64,000 nucleotides of DNA from Cognatundibacterium griseum (GCF_014284195.1 NZ_JACOGC010000003.1:124001-188000); one strand, 5' to 3'. Positions 52,183-60,620 are shown, counted from the stretch's first letter. The notes: generated by a model from the sequence alone, not told the origin. Numbers and translations are program-made.

Positions 52183-53337
52183 ATGGTCAGAAAAAAAATC
52201 CTGTTGCTGAGCGTCTCAGCCGGTGCCGGACATAAGCGTGCAGCAGAAGCACTGCACGCGGCCGCCCTGCTGCATGATGCCGCACTCGATGTCTGCCATC
52301 TGGATGTAATGCAATTCGTGACGGCAGGTTTTCGTAAAATCTATACTGACTGGTATATCCGGCTGGTGAACAAAGCACCGTCTTTGTGGGCTTATCTGTA
52401 TCAGATCAGCAATGAAGCGCAGGCTGATGGAAAAATGGAACGGCTGCGCCGCAGCATTGAGCATCTGAATGCGCGTCCTTTGCTGAAGGAAATCGCGGCC
52501 TTTGCCCCTGATGTGATTATCTGCACACATTTTTTACCGGCAGAAATTCTGTCCAGATTACTGCTGAAGAAAAAACTGCATTGCCCGGTCTGGGTGCAGG
52601 TAACCGATTTTGACCTGCACCGCATGTGGGTGCATGAGCGTATGGCCGGTTATTTTGCACCAAACGAAGAAATTGCCGATCGCATGCGGCAGCAAGGTAT
52701 TCTCCCTTCGAATATCCACCTCACCGGTATTCCGGTCATGCCGGCCTTTGGCGAACCTGCCAATCGCTTTGCCTGCGCCAGAGGATACGGGCTGCGCCCG
52801 GAGCAGGCGACAGTACTGCTGATGGGTGGCGGCTCCGGCATTGGCGGGCTGGAACAACTGGCAGAACGCCTGCTGCAGCTTGACGAAGCGTTTCAGCTGA
52901 TCGTCCTGACCGGCAGCAATACCCGTGCTCTGGATGCCTTGCGCGAACTGGCAGAGCGTATCCCCGGGCGGCTGCTGCCGCTGGGCTATACCGATCAGGT
53001 GCAACGTCTGATGGCCTGCGCCGATCTGGTCATTACCAAGCCCGGCGGACTGACCACCGCAGAATGCCTCGCGATGGGGCTGCCGATGATCGTGAATTCC
53101 CCCATCCGCGGTCAGGAAGAACGAAATGCCGAATTCCTCATGGAGCAAGGAGTCGCGCTGAAGGCTTATGATGATATGAGTCTGCTGTACCGGGTGCGTT
53201 ACCTGTTGCAGCATCCGCAGCAACTGCAGCAGATGCGCGCCCGCGCCCGCGCGCTGGGCAAGCCGCATGCAGCGGCGCAAGCAATCCAGCGTGTGCTGCA
53301 AACACCGCCGCCTGCACCTGTCCGGGCTTTTCACTGA
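52183..53337 (+). CDS. MGDG-synthase-like glycosyltransferase
   Basis: A GT28-type glycosyltransferase related to monogalactosyldiacylglycerol synthases and bacterial processive glycolipid synthases (384 aa). The N-terminal lipid-acceptor domain begins ILLLSVSAGAGHKRAAEAL and includes APDVIICTHFLPAEIL. The C-terminal nucleotide-sugar domain shows LLMGGGSGIGGL, LPLGYTDQVQRLMACADLVITKPGGLTTAECLAMGLPMIV and RGQEERNAEFL. It should add a sugar from a UDP-sugar to a membrane diacylglycerol-type lipid. A membrane protein gene follows after 5 bp. The start is the ATG just after the hairpin. Confidence 0.85.
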   Translation: MVRKKILLLSVSAGAGHKRAAEALHAAALLHDAALDVCHLDVMQFVTAGFRKIYTDWYIRLVNKAPSLWAYLYQISNEAQADGKMERLRRSIEHLNARPLLKEIAAFAPDVIICTHFLPAEILSRLLLKKKLHCPVWVQVTDFDLHRMWVHERMAGYFAPNEEIADRMRQQGILPSNIHLTGIPVMPAFGEPANRFACARGYGLRPEQATVLLMGGGSGIGGLEQLAERLLQLDEAFQLIVLTGSNTRALDALRELAERIPGRLLPLGYTDQVQRLMACADLVITKPGGLTTAECLAMGLPMIVNSPIRGQEERNAEFLMEQGVALKAYDDMSLLYRVRYLLQHPQQLQQMRARARALGKPHAAAQAIQRVLQTPPPAPVRAFH

Positions 53338-53342
53338 CCGCC

Positions 53343-53831
53343 ATGTCTAATACTGTCAAATCCGTTTATATGACGCTGGCCTGGGTCTGCCTGCTGGCAA
53401 TTCTGTTTGCACAGGTCGAAATCCAGATTGAAGGCCCTGCGGGCTGGGGCAGTAATCTGCCGACCTGGCGCATTGAAAAACACTGGCTGCTCGATATCTT
53501 CTGGGGTGGCCGAGCGATGACCGGTTACCATGCCTGGGTGTTTCCGTTCATTGCCCTGTTTTTTCATTTTCCGCTGGTGCTGCTGCAAACCTGGAATCTG
53601 CGCCTGCAAGCCAGGATCATCGCCTGCCTGATCGTGTTCTGGATCGTGGAAGACAGCATGTGGTTTGTGATGAACCCGGCCTATGGCATCAGCCGGCTGC
53701 AACCGGCGCTGGTGCCCTGGCATCACCACTGGCTGGCGGGCGTGCCTGTCGATTACTGGCTGGGCAGCATCGCCGCCTTGTGGCTGCTGCGTTACTCCCT
53801 GCCACCGGCTGACAGCAGGATCAACGACTGA
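53343..53831 (+). CDS. Unknown membrane protein paired with the glycosyltransferase
   Basis: A 162-aa protein with about four membrane helices (MTLAWVCLLAILFA, WVFPFIALFFHFPLVLL, IIACLIVFWIVEDSMWFV, LGSIAALWLLRYSL) and conserved-looking polar residues between them (VEDSMWFVMNP, VPWHHHWLAG). The His cluster and Glu-Asp pair inside or near the membrane hint at an enzyme or metal site. It starts 5 bp after the glycosyltransferase stop, so joint action on a glycolipid is likely. Family not recognised. Confidence 0.72.
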   Translation: MSNTVKSVYMTLAWVCLLAILFAQVEIQIEGPAGWGSNLPTWRIEKHWLLDIFWGGRAMTGYHAWVFPFIALFFHFPLVLLQTWNLRLQARIIACLIVFWIVEDSMWFVMNPAYGISRLQPALVPWHHHWLAGVPVDYWLGSIAALWLLRYSLPPADSRIND

Positions 53832-53855
53832 TCCCGCAATCTCGGCCTGGGCAGC

Positions 53856-54935
53856 TTATTGGGTACTGAGCGGTGCCGCAGCGTATCCGGCTTTCGGATC
53901 ATCGGCCGCCAGCGCGCCCGGCGTTGCCTGGGTCGTCGTCATGGTTTGTTTTTCCGGAATCTTGAATCCGGCATACGTCCCTGCGCTCATGCCGAGCAAG
54001 GTCAGAATATTGCTGTCGAGTTCCGGCATGCGGACATGCTGCACCACGTAAATCACAAACAGCAGTCCGAATAAGATGTTCAGGACCAGCATCTGAAAAC
54101 GGTACAGCGCCAGTCCCTGCGTATCACTCAGAATATCGCGCCAAAAGCCTGCGCTTTCCGTTTCCAGCAGAGGTTTGCTGGCATCCACACCGGCTGCCGT
54201 CAGATAAGTCGCGCTGCCTATCCCCATCAAACCCAGCGCCTGGGCAGACAATGCCGGAATGCCTTCCCCGACAATCCACAGCCACAGATAAGCAGCAAAC
54301 ACGATGAAAAACCACCATGCCATCTGCACCCGGGACAGGCTGAAACTGCGCCGCTGTATGCTCAGGTGCGTGAGGTCACGCAACAGTCCGGAATCGCGCC
54401 CCAGCCGCAGCAGCGCAAAGCCGACCAGACAAATACAGCCGCAGCCCAACAGCATTTGCACCGGATGCAACACCTGCAGGCGGAACATGCCGCTCCCCAG
54501 CTCCTGCGGACTGCCATTCAGATTCAGGCTGAGGTGATAGCTGACGGTGCGCTGAAAACCGGCTTTCGCATCGCGCCACGGAGAACCAAGCCATACTTCG
54601 CGCAAATCCGCCTGGCTATCGCTGTCCAGTGCCGGCAGCCGGTATCCGAGCACATCCTGCGGCGTCCCCGGACGGCAATCAAACGGCTTATACGGGGTCA
54701 GCACACCCTGTATCCGCAGCTCCACCGCACCCGGCTGCGCTGCCGCAATCCGCTGGCACAATCCCGGTGCAGAAATAGTGAAAGGCTGATTGAATTGCAG
54801 CTCCGTCAGCGGCAGCTGCAAACGCTCTGGCTCCGCTGCGTGAACCGGCGACGCACCAGCCACCCCGCACAACAGCACGCCAAGGCCCAGGCCACGCAGA
54901 CGGCTCCATACCCTGCTCAACATCATAGTGAACAT
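53856..54935 (-). CDS. Unknown exported protein with four C-terminal membrane segments
   Basis: A 359-aa protein. A signal peptide (LGLGVLLCGVAGASPVHA) is followed by a periplasmic domain of about 140 residues. Four hydrophobic segments then follow (VQMLLGCGCICLVGFALL, MAWWFFIVFAAYLWLWIV, LSAQALGLMGIGSATYLTAAG, YRFQMLVLNILFGLLFVIYVV). The C-terminus carries LDSNILTLLGMSAGTYAGFKIPE, a conserved-looking motif I cannot assign. GAGGAG lies 6 bases before this ATG and overlaps the stop of the lysozyme gene. The two genes are thus translationally linked, and a role at the cell wall is plausible. Confidence 0.72.
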   Translation of the reverse strand: MFTMMLSRVWSRLRGLGLGVLLCGVAGASPVHAAEPERLQLPLTELQFNQPFTISAPGLCQRIAAAQPGAVELRIQGVLTPYKPFDCRPGTPQDVLGYRLPALDSDSQADLREVWLGSPWRDAKAGFQRTVSYHLSLNLNGSPQELGSGMFRLQVLHPVQMLLGCGCICLVGFALLRLGRDSGLLRDLTHLSIQRRSFSLSRVQMAWWFFIVFAAYLWLWIVGEGIPALSAQALGLMGIGSATYLTAAGVDASKPLLETESAGFWRDILSDTQGLALYRFQMLVLNILFGLLFVIYVVQHVRMPELDSNILTLLGMSAGTYAGFKIPEKQTMTTTQATPGALAADDPKAGYAAAPLSTQ

Positions 54936-54945
54936 CGACATCTCC

Positions 54946-55458
54946 TCAAACCGGTAATAAAAACAGGGCGCGTTCAGCGGCGCGGCGTTTGATCAGGCCG
55001 GGAAAAGGCTGGCCACCCGCCATAATCCAGCGGCCAAATTCATCGGCCGCTCCCTGACGGTCATTCATATTCAGTTTTTTGAGCAAAGTGGAATTGCGCA
55101 GATTGCCGATGCCGAGATTAAAGACAAAGCTGGTCAGTGCGCCAAATTCATTGTCATTCAGCGAGACCGCGACGACCGACAGCACATCGCGTCCTGCATT
55201 CATCAGGTCGGCGTGCAGCAGCGTCAATGCCTGATCCAGCGAAATCCCGCCCGGGTACAAGGCTCTAACCTGCTGCTGGCTGGCATCGCCACGCAGAAAG
55301 CGTCCCTGATACGTAATCGCATGTCCCCAGCCAATCGTCCAGATGCCAACCGGGTCCAGATACGGATCGATCGCACTGGTTGCCGGATCGCCGTCCGGGA
55401 TACCCTCATATTGTCTGACCAGATCAATGGTCGCCGCATTCACATCGCGCAATGCCAT
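54946..55458 (-). CDS. Phage-type lysozyme (GH24)
   Basis: A muramidase-like protein of the T4/endolysin family (170 aa). It has LVRQYEGIPDGDP near residue 13 with the catalytic Glu, then YLDPVGIWTIGWGHA with the Thr of the catalytic triad. NEFGALTSFVFNLGIGNLRNSTLLKKLN and FGRWIMAGGQPFPGLIKRRAAERALF are typical endolysin segments. There is no signal peptide, holin or other phage gene nearby, but an unknown exported membrane protein is coupled directly downstream. It may be a domesticated lysin or an enzyme exported with its partner's help. GGGAGAA precedes the ATG. Confidence 0.85.
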   Translation of the reverse strand: MALRDVNAATIDLVRQYEGIPDGDPATSAIDPYLDPVGIWTIGWGHAITYQGRFLRGDASQQQVRALYPGGISLDQALTLLHADLMNAGRDVLSVVAVSLNDNEFGALTSFVFNLGIGNLRNSTLLKKLNMNDRQGAADEFGRWIMAGGQPFPGLIKRRAAERALFLLPV

Positions 55459-55553
55459 CTGCCGTTCTCCCGTCGTGATAGTCCTGAACGCTCAGACCAA
55501 CGGAGCCTCAGGCAAACCGGGAGATCATAACAAATAAATAATTGCAAAACAGA

Positions 55554-56123
55554 TCAGGAAATCATTTTATTTGCAAATACCTGACGCGCCTTGGCGACTT
55601 TGGGCGCCACGACAAACGTGCAGTAACCCTGTTGCGGATGCTGCCGGTAGTAATTCTGATGATAAGCCTCTGCCCGGTAAAACACCGGCACCGGACTCAG
55701 TTCCGTGACCAGCGGCGCATCCCACACCGCCGCCATTGCAGCAATCACCTGCTGCGCCATCTGTCGCTGCGTCTCGTCGTGGAAGTAAATAACCGAACGA
55801 TACTGCGTCCCGACATCATTACCCTGCCGGTTCAGCGTGGTCGGATCGTGAATTGTGAAGAAAATTTCCAGCAACTCGCGGTAACTGATGAGCGCCGGAT
55901 CAAAGCTCAGACGCACCACTTCCGCATGCCCGGTCGTGCCGCTGCAAACCTGCTCGTAAGTCGGCTGTAATACCGACCCACCGGCATAACCCGACTCCAC
56001 CGCCAGCACACCACGTATCTGCTGATAAACCGCTTCCAGGCACCAGAAACAACCGCCACCTAAAGTCGCGGTTTCGAGACTTTTCGAAGGTTCTTTATTT
56101 TGTATCATCTGTTGATTTTTCAT
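55554..56123 (-). CDS. msrA: Peptide methionine sulfoxide reductase MsrA
   Basis: A repair enzyme that reduces methionine-S-sulfoxide with thioredoxin. The active site GGGCFWC (Cys25, Cys28) is followed by LEAVYQQIRGV, SGYAGG, GHAEVVRLSFDP, FFTIHDPTTLNRQGNDVGTQYRSVIYF and AEAYHQNY. Length 189 aa is typical, and no MsrB domain is fused. A weak AAAGG lies about 9 bases before the start. The DNA immediately upstream (56137 onward) belongs to an AT-richer patch with mobile-element remains. Confidence 0.93.
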   Translation of the reverse strand: MKNQQMIQNKEPSKSLETATLGGGCFWCLEAVYQQIRGVLAVESGYAGGSVLQPTYEQVCSGTTGHAEVVRLSFDPALISYRELLEIFFTIHDPTTLNRQGNDVGTQYRSVIYFHDETQRQMAQQVIAAMAAVWDAPLVTELSPVPVFYRAEAYHQNYYRQHPQQGYCTFVVAPKVAKARQVFANKMIS

Positions 56124-56206
56124 ATAAAAATACCTTTTGGCTGTTTCTACTTCTGGAAGTCTTCTGCTGAATTCTGATATAAATTTAGCAGGAAGGAAGC
56201 GTAAAA

Positions 56207-56360
56207 ATGACTACGAAATTGCCTCGTGGTGTCCGTTTAGCTACCTGGAAGAACAGGACGGTAGCCGCATCACCGGATATCGGCTGACTATTCTTTGCCA
56301 TCATGGGAAGGTCAAGTCCAAACCGAGCATCCTGGCAAAGACGAAGGTGACGAACACCAG
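56207..56360 (+). pseudogene. Remnant of a phage-type integrase N-terminus
   Basis: An ATG with a strong ribosome site (GGAAGGAAGC) opens LPRGVRLATWKN, which looks like the arm-binding start of phage tyrosine recombinases. That frame soon stops (TGA at 56285-56287). Homology appears to continue in another frame as DGSRITGYRLTIL, the expected next part of such proteins, so a frameshift has broken it. After about 50 residues no further integrase sequence is seen. Recognition is by eye from family memory, so this is tentative. Confidence 0.5.
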
Positions 56361-56537
56361 GCTCAGGAGCGATAGCACGAAGACTGCGGCCACCTTACCG
56401 CCCGCTCGCAGCACCACGCGCTTCTCTATCTCCTTCTCTTTCTGCCCTTGATCGTAATGCCACTTGATGGCGAAGAACATGCCCGTGCCCAGCACGAGAA
56501 CCTTGAACGTAACGAAAACTATAGGGAACCAATCCAT
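56301..56537 (-). CDS. Small membrane protein (78 aa)
   Basis: A short protein with two hydrophobic segments (FPIVFVTFKVLVLGTGMFFAI and VAAVFVLSLLSLVFVTFVFA) joined by a charged loop (KWHYDQGQKEKEIEKRV). The MDWFPIVFVTFKV...MFFAIKWHYDQG opening is familiar from small proteins of other betaproteobacteria, though without a known function. The start was placed at MDWF, matching that pattern. The ribosome site is weak. Its 3' end overlaps the integrase remnant on the other strand. Confidence 0.6.
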   Translation of the reverse strand: MDWFPIVFVTFKVLVLGTGMFFAIKWHYDQGQKEKEIEKRVVLRAGGKVAAVFVLSLLSLVFVTFVFARMLGLDLTFP

Positions 56538-56789
56538 GATTTTGAATATTTCCAGGCAATTACTTGACACTATCTATCGTGAGGAGCACTACCAAAACGC
56601 TGCATGACATCTCAATCGAAGTCAGTTTATTATAGGTTAAGCAAACAGCGATTTACATTGGACATAAAGCCCTACTCTCAGGTGGCAACTTTGCTTTGCG
56701 AACCGGTGACAACATTAGTCCGAATATTCATCTGCGCTGGTGAACGTAGATTTTCCATAGGGATAGCCACTCATTGCGTGACTTATTTT

Positions 56790-57203
56790 TTATTGTTTTA
56801 CTTCAATGAACCACTGAGGTTTCATTTCATTGAAATCGGTTCTTATGTTTGAGGGCAGGTAGCTGGCAGAGTCTAAAACAAAATGTTTGTCGTGCTCTCG
56901 TTTGAATACAACCCAATGCCAAAAGTCTTTGCCTTTTTCTTGGTGATACTTGATAGCAAGTAATGCCAGGTCAGGTAATGCCTCCCAGGATACGAAGGGG
57001 ACTTCTTCACTGGAAGTCTCCACCCCGGAAGCTGAGAGCATGCGACGAACATACTGCGTGTCAGACCATAGCGACTGATCTGTGGCATAAATTCCCATTT
57101 CATTGGCGATCGTTTTCATCTGGGAATAAGTTTTCCCGAGAATGTTAGCGACTGAGGCGATTCCGCAGCCTGTTGGTTCTTCTTGTATCACTGGAGTTGT
57201 CAT
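56790..57203 (-). CDS. Papain-like (C39-type) cysteine peptidase domain protein
   Basis: A 137-aa stand-alone peptidase-like domain. The family layout is complete: oxyanion Gln7, nucleophile Cys13 in QEEPTGCGIASVANILG, His96 in FWHWVVF and Asp111 in FVLDSAS. C39-type domains process leader peptides at double-glycine sites, but no ABC transporter or precursor peptide is nearby, so the role is unknown. The start was set at MTTPVIQ; the open frame reaches further upstream without domain sequence. G+C is visibly lower than the surroundings, suggesting recent acquisition. Confidence 0.7.
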   Translation of the reverse strand: MTTPVIQEEPTGCGIASVANILGKTYSQMKTIANEMGIYATDQSLWSDTQYVRRMLSASGVETSSEEVPFVSWEALPDLALLAIKYHQEKGKDFWHWVVFKREHDKHFVLDSASYLPSNIRTDFNEMKPQWFIEVKQ

Positions 57204-57461
57204 GTCGAATGCTTTTCTTTCATGTGTCAGAGCGATATGCATCCCACCAAGTATAAGGTTGAATTCAATGTATGAACGAGAAAGGTAAAGCCCGTTTTTC
57301 AGGAATCCTAAAAATATCAACTTCCAGTCTTTATACGCTGTATAAGTAATAAGCGCCAACTAGATAAGTTATGCCGTAATGCGATAACTGTTAGTCACGG
57401 CGCCGGCTGGTCAGCGTAGCGGCGGGTGTTTACCATCCGGGGCTGATCGAAAGGATTTCTC
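57204..57461. other. AT-rich gap before the aldo/keto reductase
   Basis: 258 bases; the left part is AT-rich like the preceding gene and includes a discarded upstream reading frame. At 57367-57389 AGTTAT and ATAACT form a 6-bp inverted repeat 17-11-17 in layout around an 11-bp centre, a candidate operator for the reductase gene. Confidence 0.4.
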
Positions 57462-58451
57462 ATGCAAACACGTCGTATCGCGCAACAGCAAGTCTCTGCC
57501 CTGGGTCTCGGATGTATGAATCTGAGCCATGCCTATGGTGTGCCGCCGACCGCTGAGCAGGCTGAGCGGGTCTTGCTGGGCGCGCTCGATCTCGGCATCA
57601 CGCTACTTGATACGGCTGCGCTGTACGGCTACGGCGCCAACGAAGAATTACTGGGACGGGTATTGAGCGGGCACCGCCATCGTTACATGCTGGCCAGTAA
57701 ATGCGGGATTTTTCAGGAAGATGGTAAACGTGTCATCGATGGTCGTCCGGCCACGATCAGGCAAACCTGTGAAGCCAGCCTGCAACGTCTGCGTACCGAT
57801 GTGATCGATTTATATTATCTGCACCGCTGGGATAAGCAGGTGCCAATCGAAGACAGCGTGGGCGCGCTGGCCGATCTGGTTGCAGCCGGAAAAATCCGGC
57901 ACATCGGCTTGTCCGAAGTTTCCGCTGCGACCCTGCGCCGCGCCCATGCCATCCACCCGATCGCGGCCCTGCAAACAGAGTATTCGCTATGGACCCGCAA
58001 TCCGGAAATCGCCGTGCTCGACGCCTGCCGCGAACTCGGTATTGCCTTTGTTGCGTTCAGCCCATTAGGACGCGGGTTTCTGAGCGATAGCCCGCCCGAT
58101 GTGAACGCCTTCGAAGACAATGACATACGGCGCAGTATGCCGCGTTTCAGCGCCGGTAACATGGTCGCCAACCGTGGTTTACACCAGAAACTGACGCAGC
58201 TGGCGACGCAGGCCGGATGCAGCATCGCCCAGCTGGCGCTGGCCTGGTTGCTCGGAAAAGGCCCGCATGTGATCGCCCTGCCCGGCACCACCAGCCTCGC
58301 GCATCTCGCTGAAAATGCCGGTGCCGCTGAATGCATGCTGAGTGCAGAGTTACGGGCCGCTCTGGATGCGCTGATGCAGACCAGCCCCGTGTCCGGTGCG
58401 CGCTACAATCCGCTCACGCAACGCGAAATCGATACCGAAGAATTTGCCTGA
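57462..58451 (+). CDS. Aldo/keto reductase
   Basis: An NADPH-dependent aldo/keto reductase (329 aa) with the (beta/alpha)8 barrel. The catalytic tetrad can be read: Asp and Tyr in LLDTAALYGYGANEELLG, Lys in YMLASKCGI and His in LYYLHRWD. The late PLGRGFLS and VIALPGTTSLAHLAENAGA regions bind the cofactor. It resembles the YajO/YakC group. GAAAGGATTTCTC precedes the start. It ends 2 bp from the converging LysR gene of the protocatechuate operon, but a metabolic link is not shown. Confidence 0.9.
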   Translation: MQTRRIAQQQVSALGLGCMNLSHAYGVPPTAEQAERVLLGALDLGITLLDTAALYGYGANEELLGRVLSGHRHRYMLASKCGIFQEDGKRVIDGRPATIRQTCEASLQRLRTDVIDLYYLHRWDKQVPIEDSVGALADLVAAGKIRHIGLSEVSAATLRRAHAIHPIAALQTEYSLWTRNPEIAVLDACRELGIAFVAFSPLGRGFLSDSPPDVNAFEDNDIRRSMPRFSAGNMVANRGLHQKLTQLATQAGCSIAQLALAWLLGKGPHVIALPGTTSLAHLAENAGAAECMLSAELRAALDALMQTSPVSGARYNPLTQREIDTEEFA

Positions 58452-58452
58452 T

Positions 58453-59349
58453 TCAGTGTGCATAAACCTGACCGGCGATCTCTTTTATCAGGGATATCAT
58501 GGCGTTTTGGGTCAGCGTGGTGATGCGTCCGGCGGCAGTCGCCATGGTCAGCCGCGTCAGCAATTGCGGCGCGACGATAGGACGCATCAGATAGGCATCC
58601 GGATGTGCACTGGTGGTCACAGCATACTTGGTCAGAATCGCAAAACCTGCGCCATCGGCAACCAGATCCAGAATCGCTGCCACACTATCGATTTCCAGAT
58701 GTATCAGGGGCTTGCAGCCGAGACTGGCCATTTCTGTCTCTAACAGCATGCGGATCGCATTCGGGCGATTCGGTATGACCAGTGCATGCCCGGCGATTTC
58801 ACTAAGCGTAATCGGCAACGCTACTGCATCGTCGCTGCGCGGCCCGACAAAATACAGCGCTTCTTCCGCCAGCGGCGTTATTTCCAGCTCCGTCGTGAGC
58901 GCCGGATTGTAGAGCAATGCAATATCCAGCTGGCCGGTCAGCAACCATTCATGCATCGAGGTGGACAAACCTTCGCTGATGGACAAAGTCGCATTCGGCA
59001 AACGCTGGCGAAAAGCGCGTGTCAGTGGCACGGTCAACATTTTCGAGGCGCTAGGCGGCAGTCCGACATTCACGCGTCCGGCCAGAGCACCGCGTATCCG
59101 GCCCAGGTCTTCTTTGGCGCGCGCCACCTGATGCAGGATGCCGCGCCCATGCTCCAGCAGCAGCAACCCGGCTTCTGTCGCAGTCACCCCGCGACCATTG
59201 CGGCACAACAGATTCTGACGCAACTCCACCTCCAGCTGACGCACCTGGCGGCTGAGTGCGGGCTGGGCGATATTGAGCACGTTTGACGCGCGCGTAAAAC
59301 TGCCCAGTTCAACGACGTGCACAAAATACTCCAATTGCTTGAGATCCAT
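58453..59349 (-). CDS. LysR-family regulator of the protocatechuate 4,5-cleavage operon
   Basis: A LysR-type regulator (298 aa). The HTH is MDLKQLEYFVHVVELGSFTR and ASNVLNIAQPALSRQVRQLEVEL, and the effector domain covers about residues 90-290. It is divergent from the galD-lig operon across about 110 bp, the classic layout for a LysR activator and its target. It would respond to an aromatic acid or a ring-cleavage intermediate such as those sensed by GalR or LigR. A candidate binding repeat lies between them. Confidence 0.88.
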   Translation of the reverse strand: MDLKQLEYFVHVVELGSFTRASNVLNIAQPALSRQVRQLEVELRQNLLCRNGRGVTATEAGLLLLEHGRGILHQVARAKEDLGRIRGALAGRVNVGLPPSASKMLTVPLTRAFRQRLPNATLSISEGLSTSMHEWLLTGQLDIALLYNPALTTELEITPLAEEALYFVGPRSDDAVALPITLSEIAGHALVIPNRPNAIRMLLETEMASLGCKPLIHLEIDSVAAILDLVADGAGFAILTKYAVTTSAHPDAYLMRPIVAPQLLTRLTMATAAGRITTLTQNAMISLIKEIAGQVYAH

Positions 59350-59376
59350 CTCTTACCCCGGTTTCAGGTGATAAAT

Positions 59377-59399
59377 GCATATGATGAACTTAATTATGC
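59377..59399. promoter_or_regulatory. Candidate LysR binding repeat
   Basis: GCATA and TATGC separated by 13 bp in AT-rich DNA between the divergent LysR gene and galD. Position and dyad layout fit a LysR site (TN11A-like half sites), but no experiment or alignment supports it. Confidence 0.4.
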
Positions 59400-59459
59400 C
59401 AGTTTGTTATATCTGCTAGTGAATGTTTGCACTTATTTGCTGGCGGCGGGCGACGCATA

Positions 59460-60587
59460 ATGTTTTCCATGCAAACCTCTATTCCATCCCTATTCATGCG
59501 CGGCGGCACTTCCCGCGGACCTTTTTTCCTCGCTTCCGATCTGCCTGCGGATACGGCCACACGCGACCGGGTTTTACTGGCCGTGATGGGCTCACCTGAT
59601 CCGCGTCAGATCGACGGTATGGGCGGCGCTCATCCGCTGACCAGCAAAGTCGGTATCGTCAGCCCCAGCAACACTCCTGGCGTGGCGCTCGATTTCCTGT
59701 TCGTGCAATTGCAACCGGCGCTCAGTACCGTCGATACCACGCCGAATTGCGGCAATATGCTGGCTGCCGTGGTTCCGTTCGCCATCGAACGCGGCCTGAT
59801 CACACCACAGAGCGACAGCACCACCGTACGGGTGCTGACCGTCAATACCCAGATGCAGTGTGATATCACGGTACAGACGCCGCTGGGGCCCAACGGCCGC
59901 AGCATCAGCTATGAGGGCACGGCGCGCATCGATGGCGTACCGGGCAGCGCCGCGCCGATCACGATTAATTTTCTGGATACCGCCGGCTCGGTATGCAGCG
60001 GCTTATTGCCGACCGGCCAGATACGCGACCGGGTCACCGTCAGCAGCCCGGATTTGGAAACTTTTTCGCTTGATGTCACCTGTATCGATAATGGCATGCC
60101 GCTTGTTCTGTTGCGCGCCGGCGATCTGGGATGCAGCGGTTATGAAAGCGTGGCTGAACTGAATGCGGACAGCGCGCTGAAGGCCAGACTGGAAGCATTG
60201 CGCATTCATTGCGGCCATCTGATGGGACTGGAGGACGTCAGCACCAAAAATTATCCCAAGATGACCCTGATCGCAGAACCGCGTGCAGGTGGCAGTATCT
60301 GTACGCGCAGCTTTATTCCCCATGTCTGCCACGACGCCATCGGCGTGCTGGCCGCCGTCACGGTCGCCACCGCCTGCGTGCTGCAAGGCTCGGTCTGTGA
60401 AGGACTGGTGCAACTGACCGGCAGCAATGTTTCGGTCGAACACCCCACCGGAGAATTCAGCGTCGAACTCGGACTGGACCCGGACAATCCGCAAAACGTA
60501 TTGCGCGCTGCCCTGTTACGCACCGCGCGCCTGATCATGCGCGGCGAGGTCATGGTACCCGCTGCGCTGTGGTCGCCCTCACGCTAA
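59460..60587 (+). CDS. galD: 4-oxalomesaconate tautomerase GalD (PrpF family)
   Basis: A cofactor-free isomerase of the PrpF/diaminopimelate-epimerase fold that converts the keto and enol forms of 4-oxalomesaconate. It closely follows the GalD pattern: FMRGGTSRGPFFL, LLAVMGSPDPRQIDGMGG, VDTTPNCGNMLAAVVPFAIERGL and the late TRSFIPHVCHDAIGVLAAVTVATAC and VEHPTGEFSVE. Length is 375 aa. The first gene of the operon, it feeds LigJ. The start could also be an ATG three codons later; neither has a strong ribosome site. Confidence 0.9.
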   Translation: MFSMQTSIPSLFMRGGTSRGPFFLASDLPADTATRDRVLLAVMGSPDPRQIDGMGGAHPLTSKVGIVSPSNTPGVALDFLFVQLQPALSTVDTTPNCGNMLAAVVPFAIERGLITPQSDSTTVRVLTVNTQMQCDITVQTPLGPNGRSISYEGTARIDGVPGSAAPITINFLDTAGSVCSGLLPTGQIRDRVTVSSPDLETFSLDVTCIDNGMPLVLLRAGDLGCSGYESVAELNADSALKARLEALRIHCGHLMGLEDVSTKNYPKMTLIAEPRAGGSICTRSFIPHVCHDAIGVLAAVTVATACVLQGSVCEGLVQLTGSNVSVEHPTGEFSVELGLDPDNPQNVLRAALLRTARLIMRGEVMVPAALWSPSR

Positions 60588-60620
60588 ACCTTTTTTTCTG
60601 CTTTCACGGAGACATGCATC

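Noticed and set aside
54946-55458. Prophage indicated by the lysozyme
   Set aside because: No holin, terminase, structural or integrase gene lies next to it; the integrase-like scrap 750 bp away is on the far side of msrA and too small to define a prophage.
56604-56852. An 82-codon frame in the AT-rich patch
   Set aside because: It has no ribosome site or domain and its end runs into the peptidase gene on the other strand; AT-rich DNA would be expected to show such frames rarely, but nothing supports translation.
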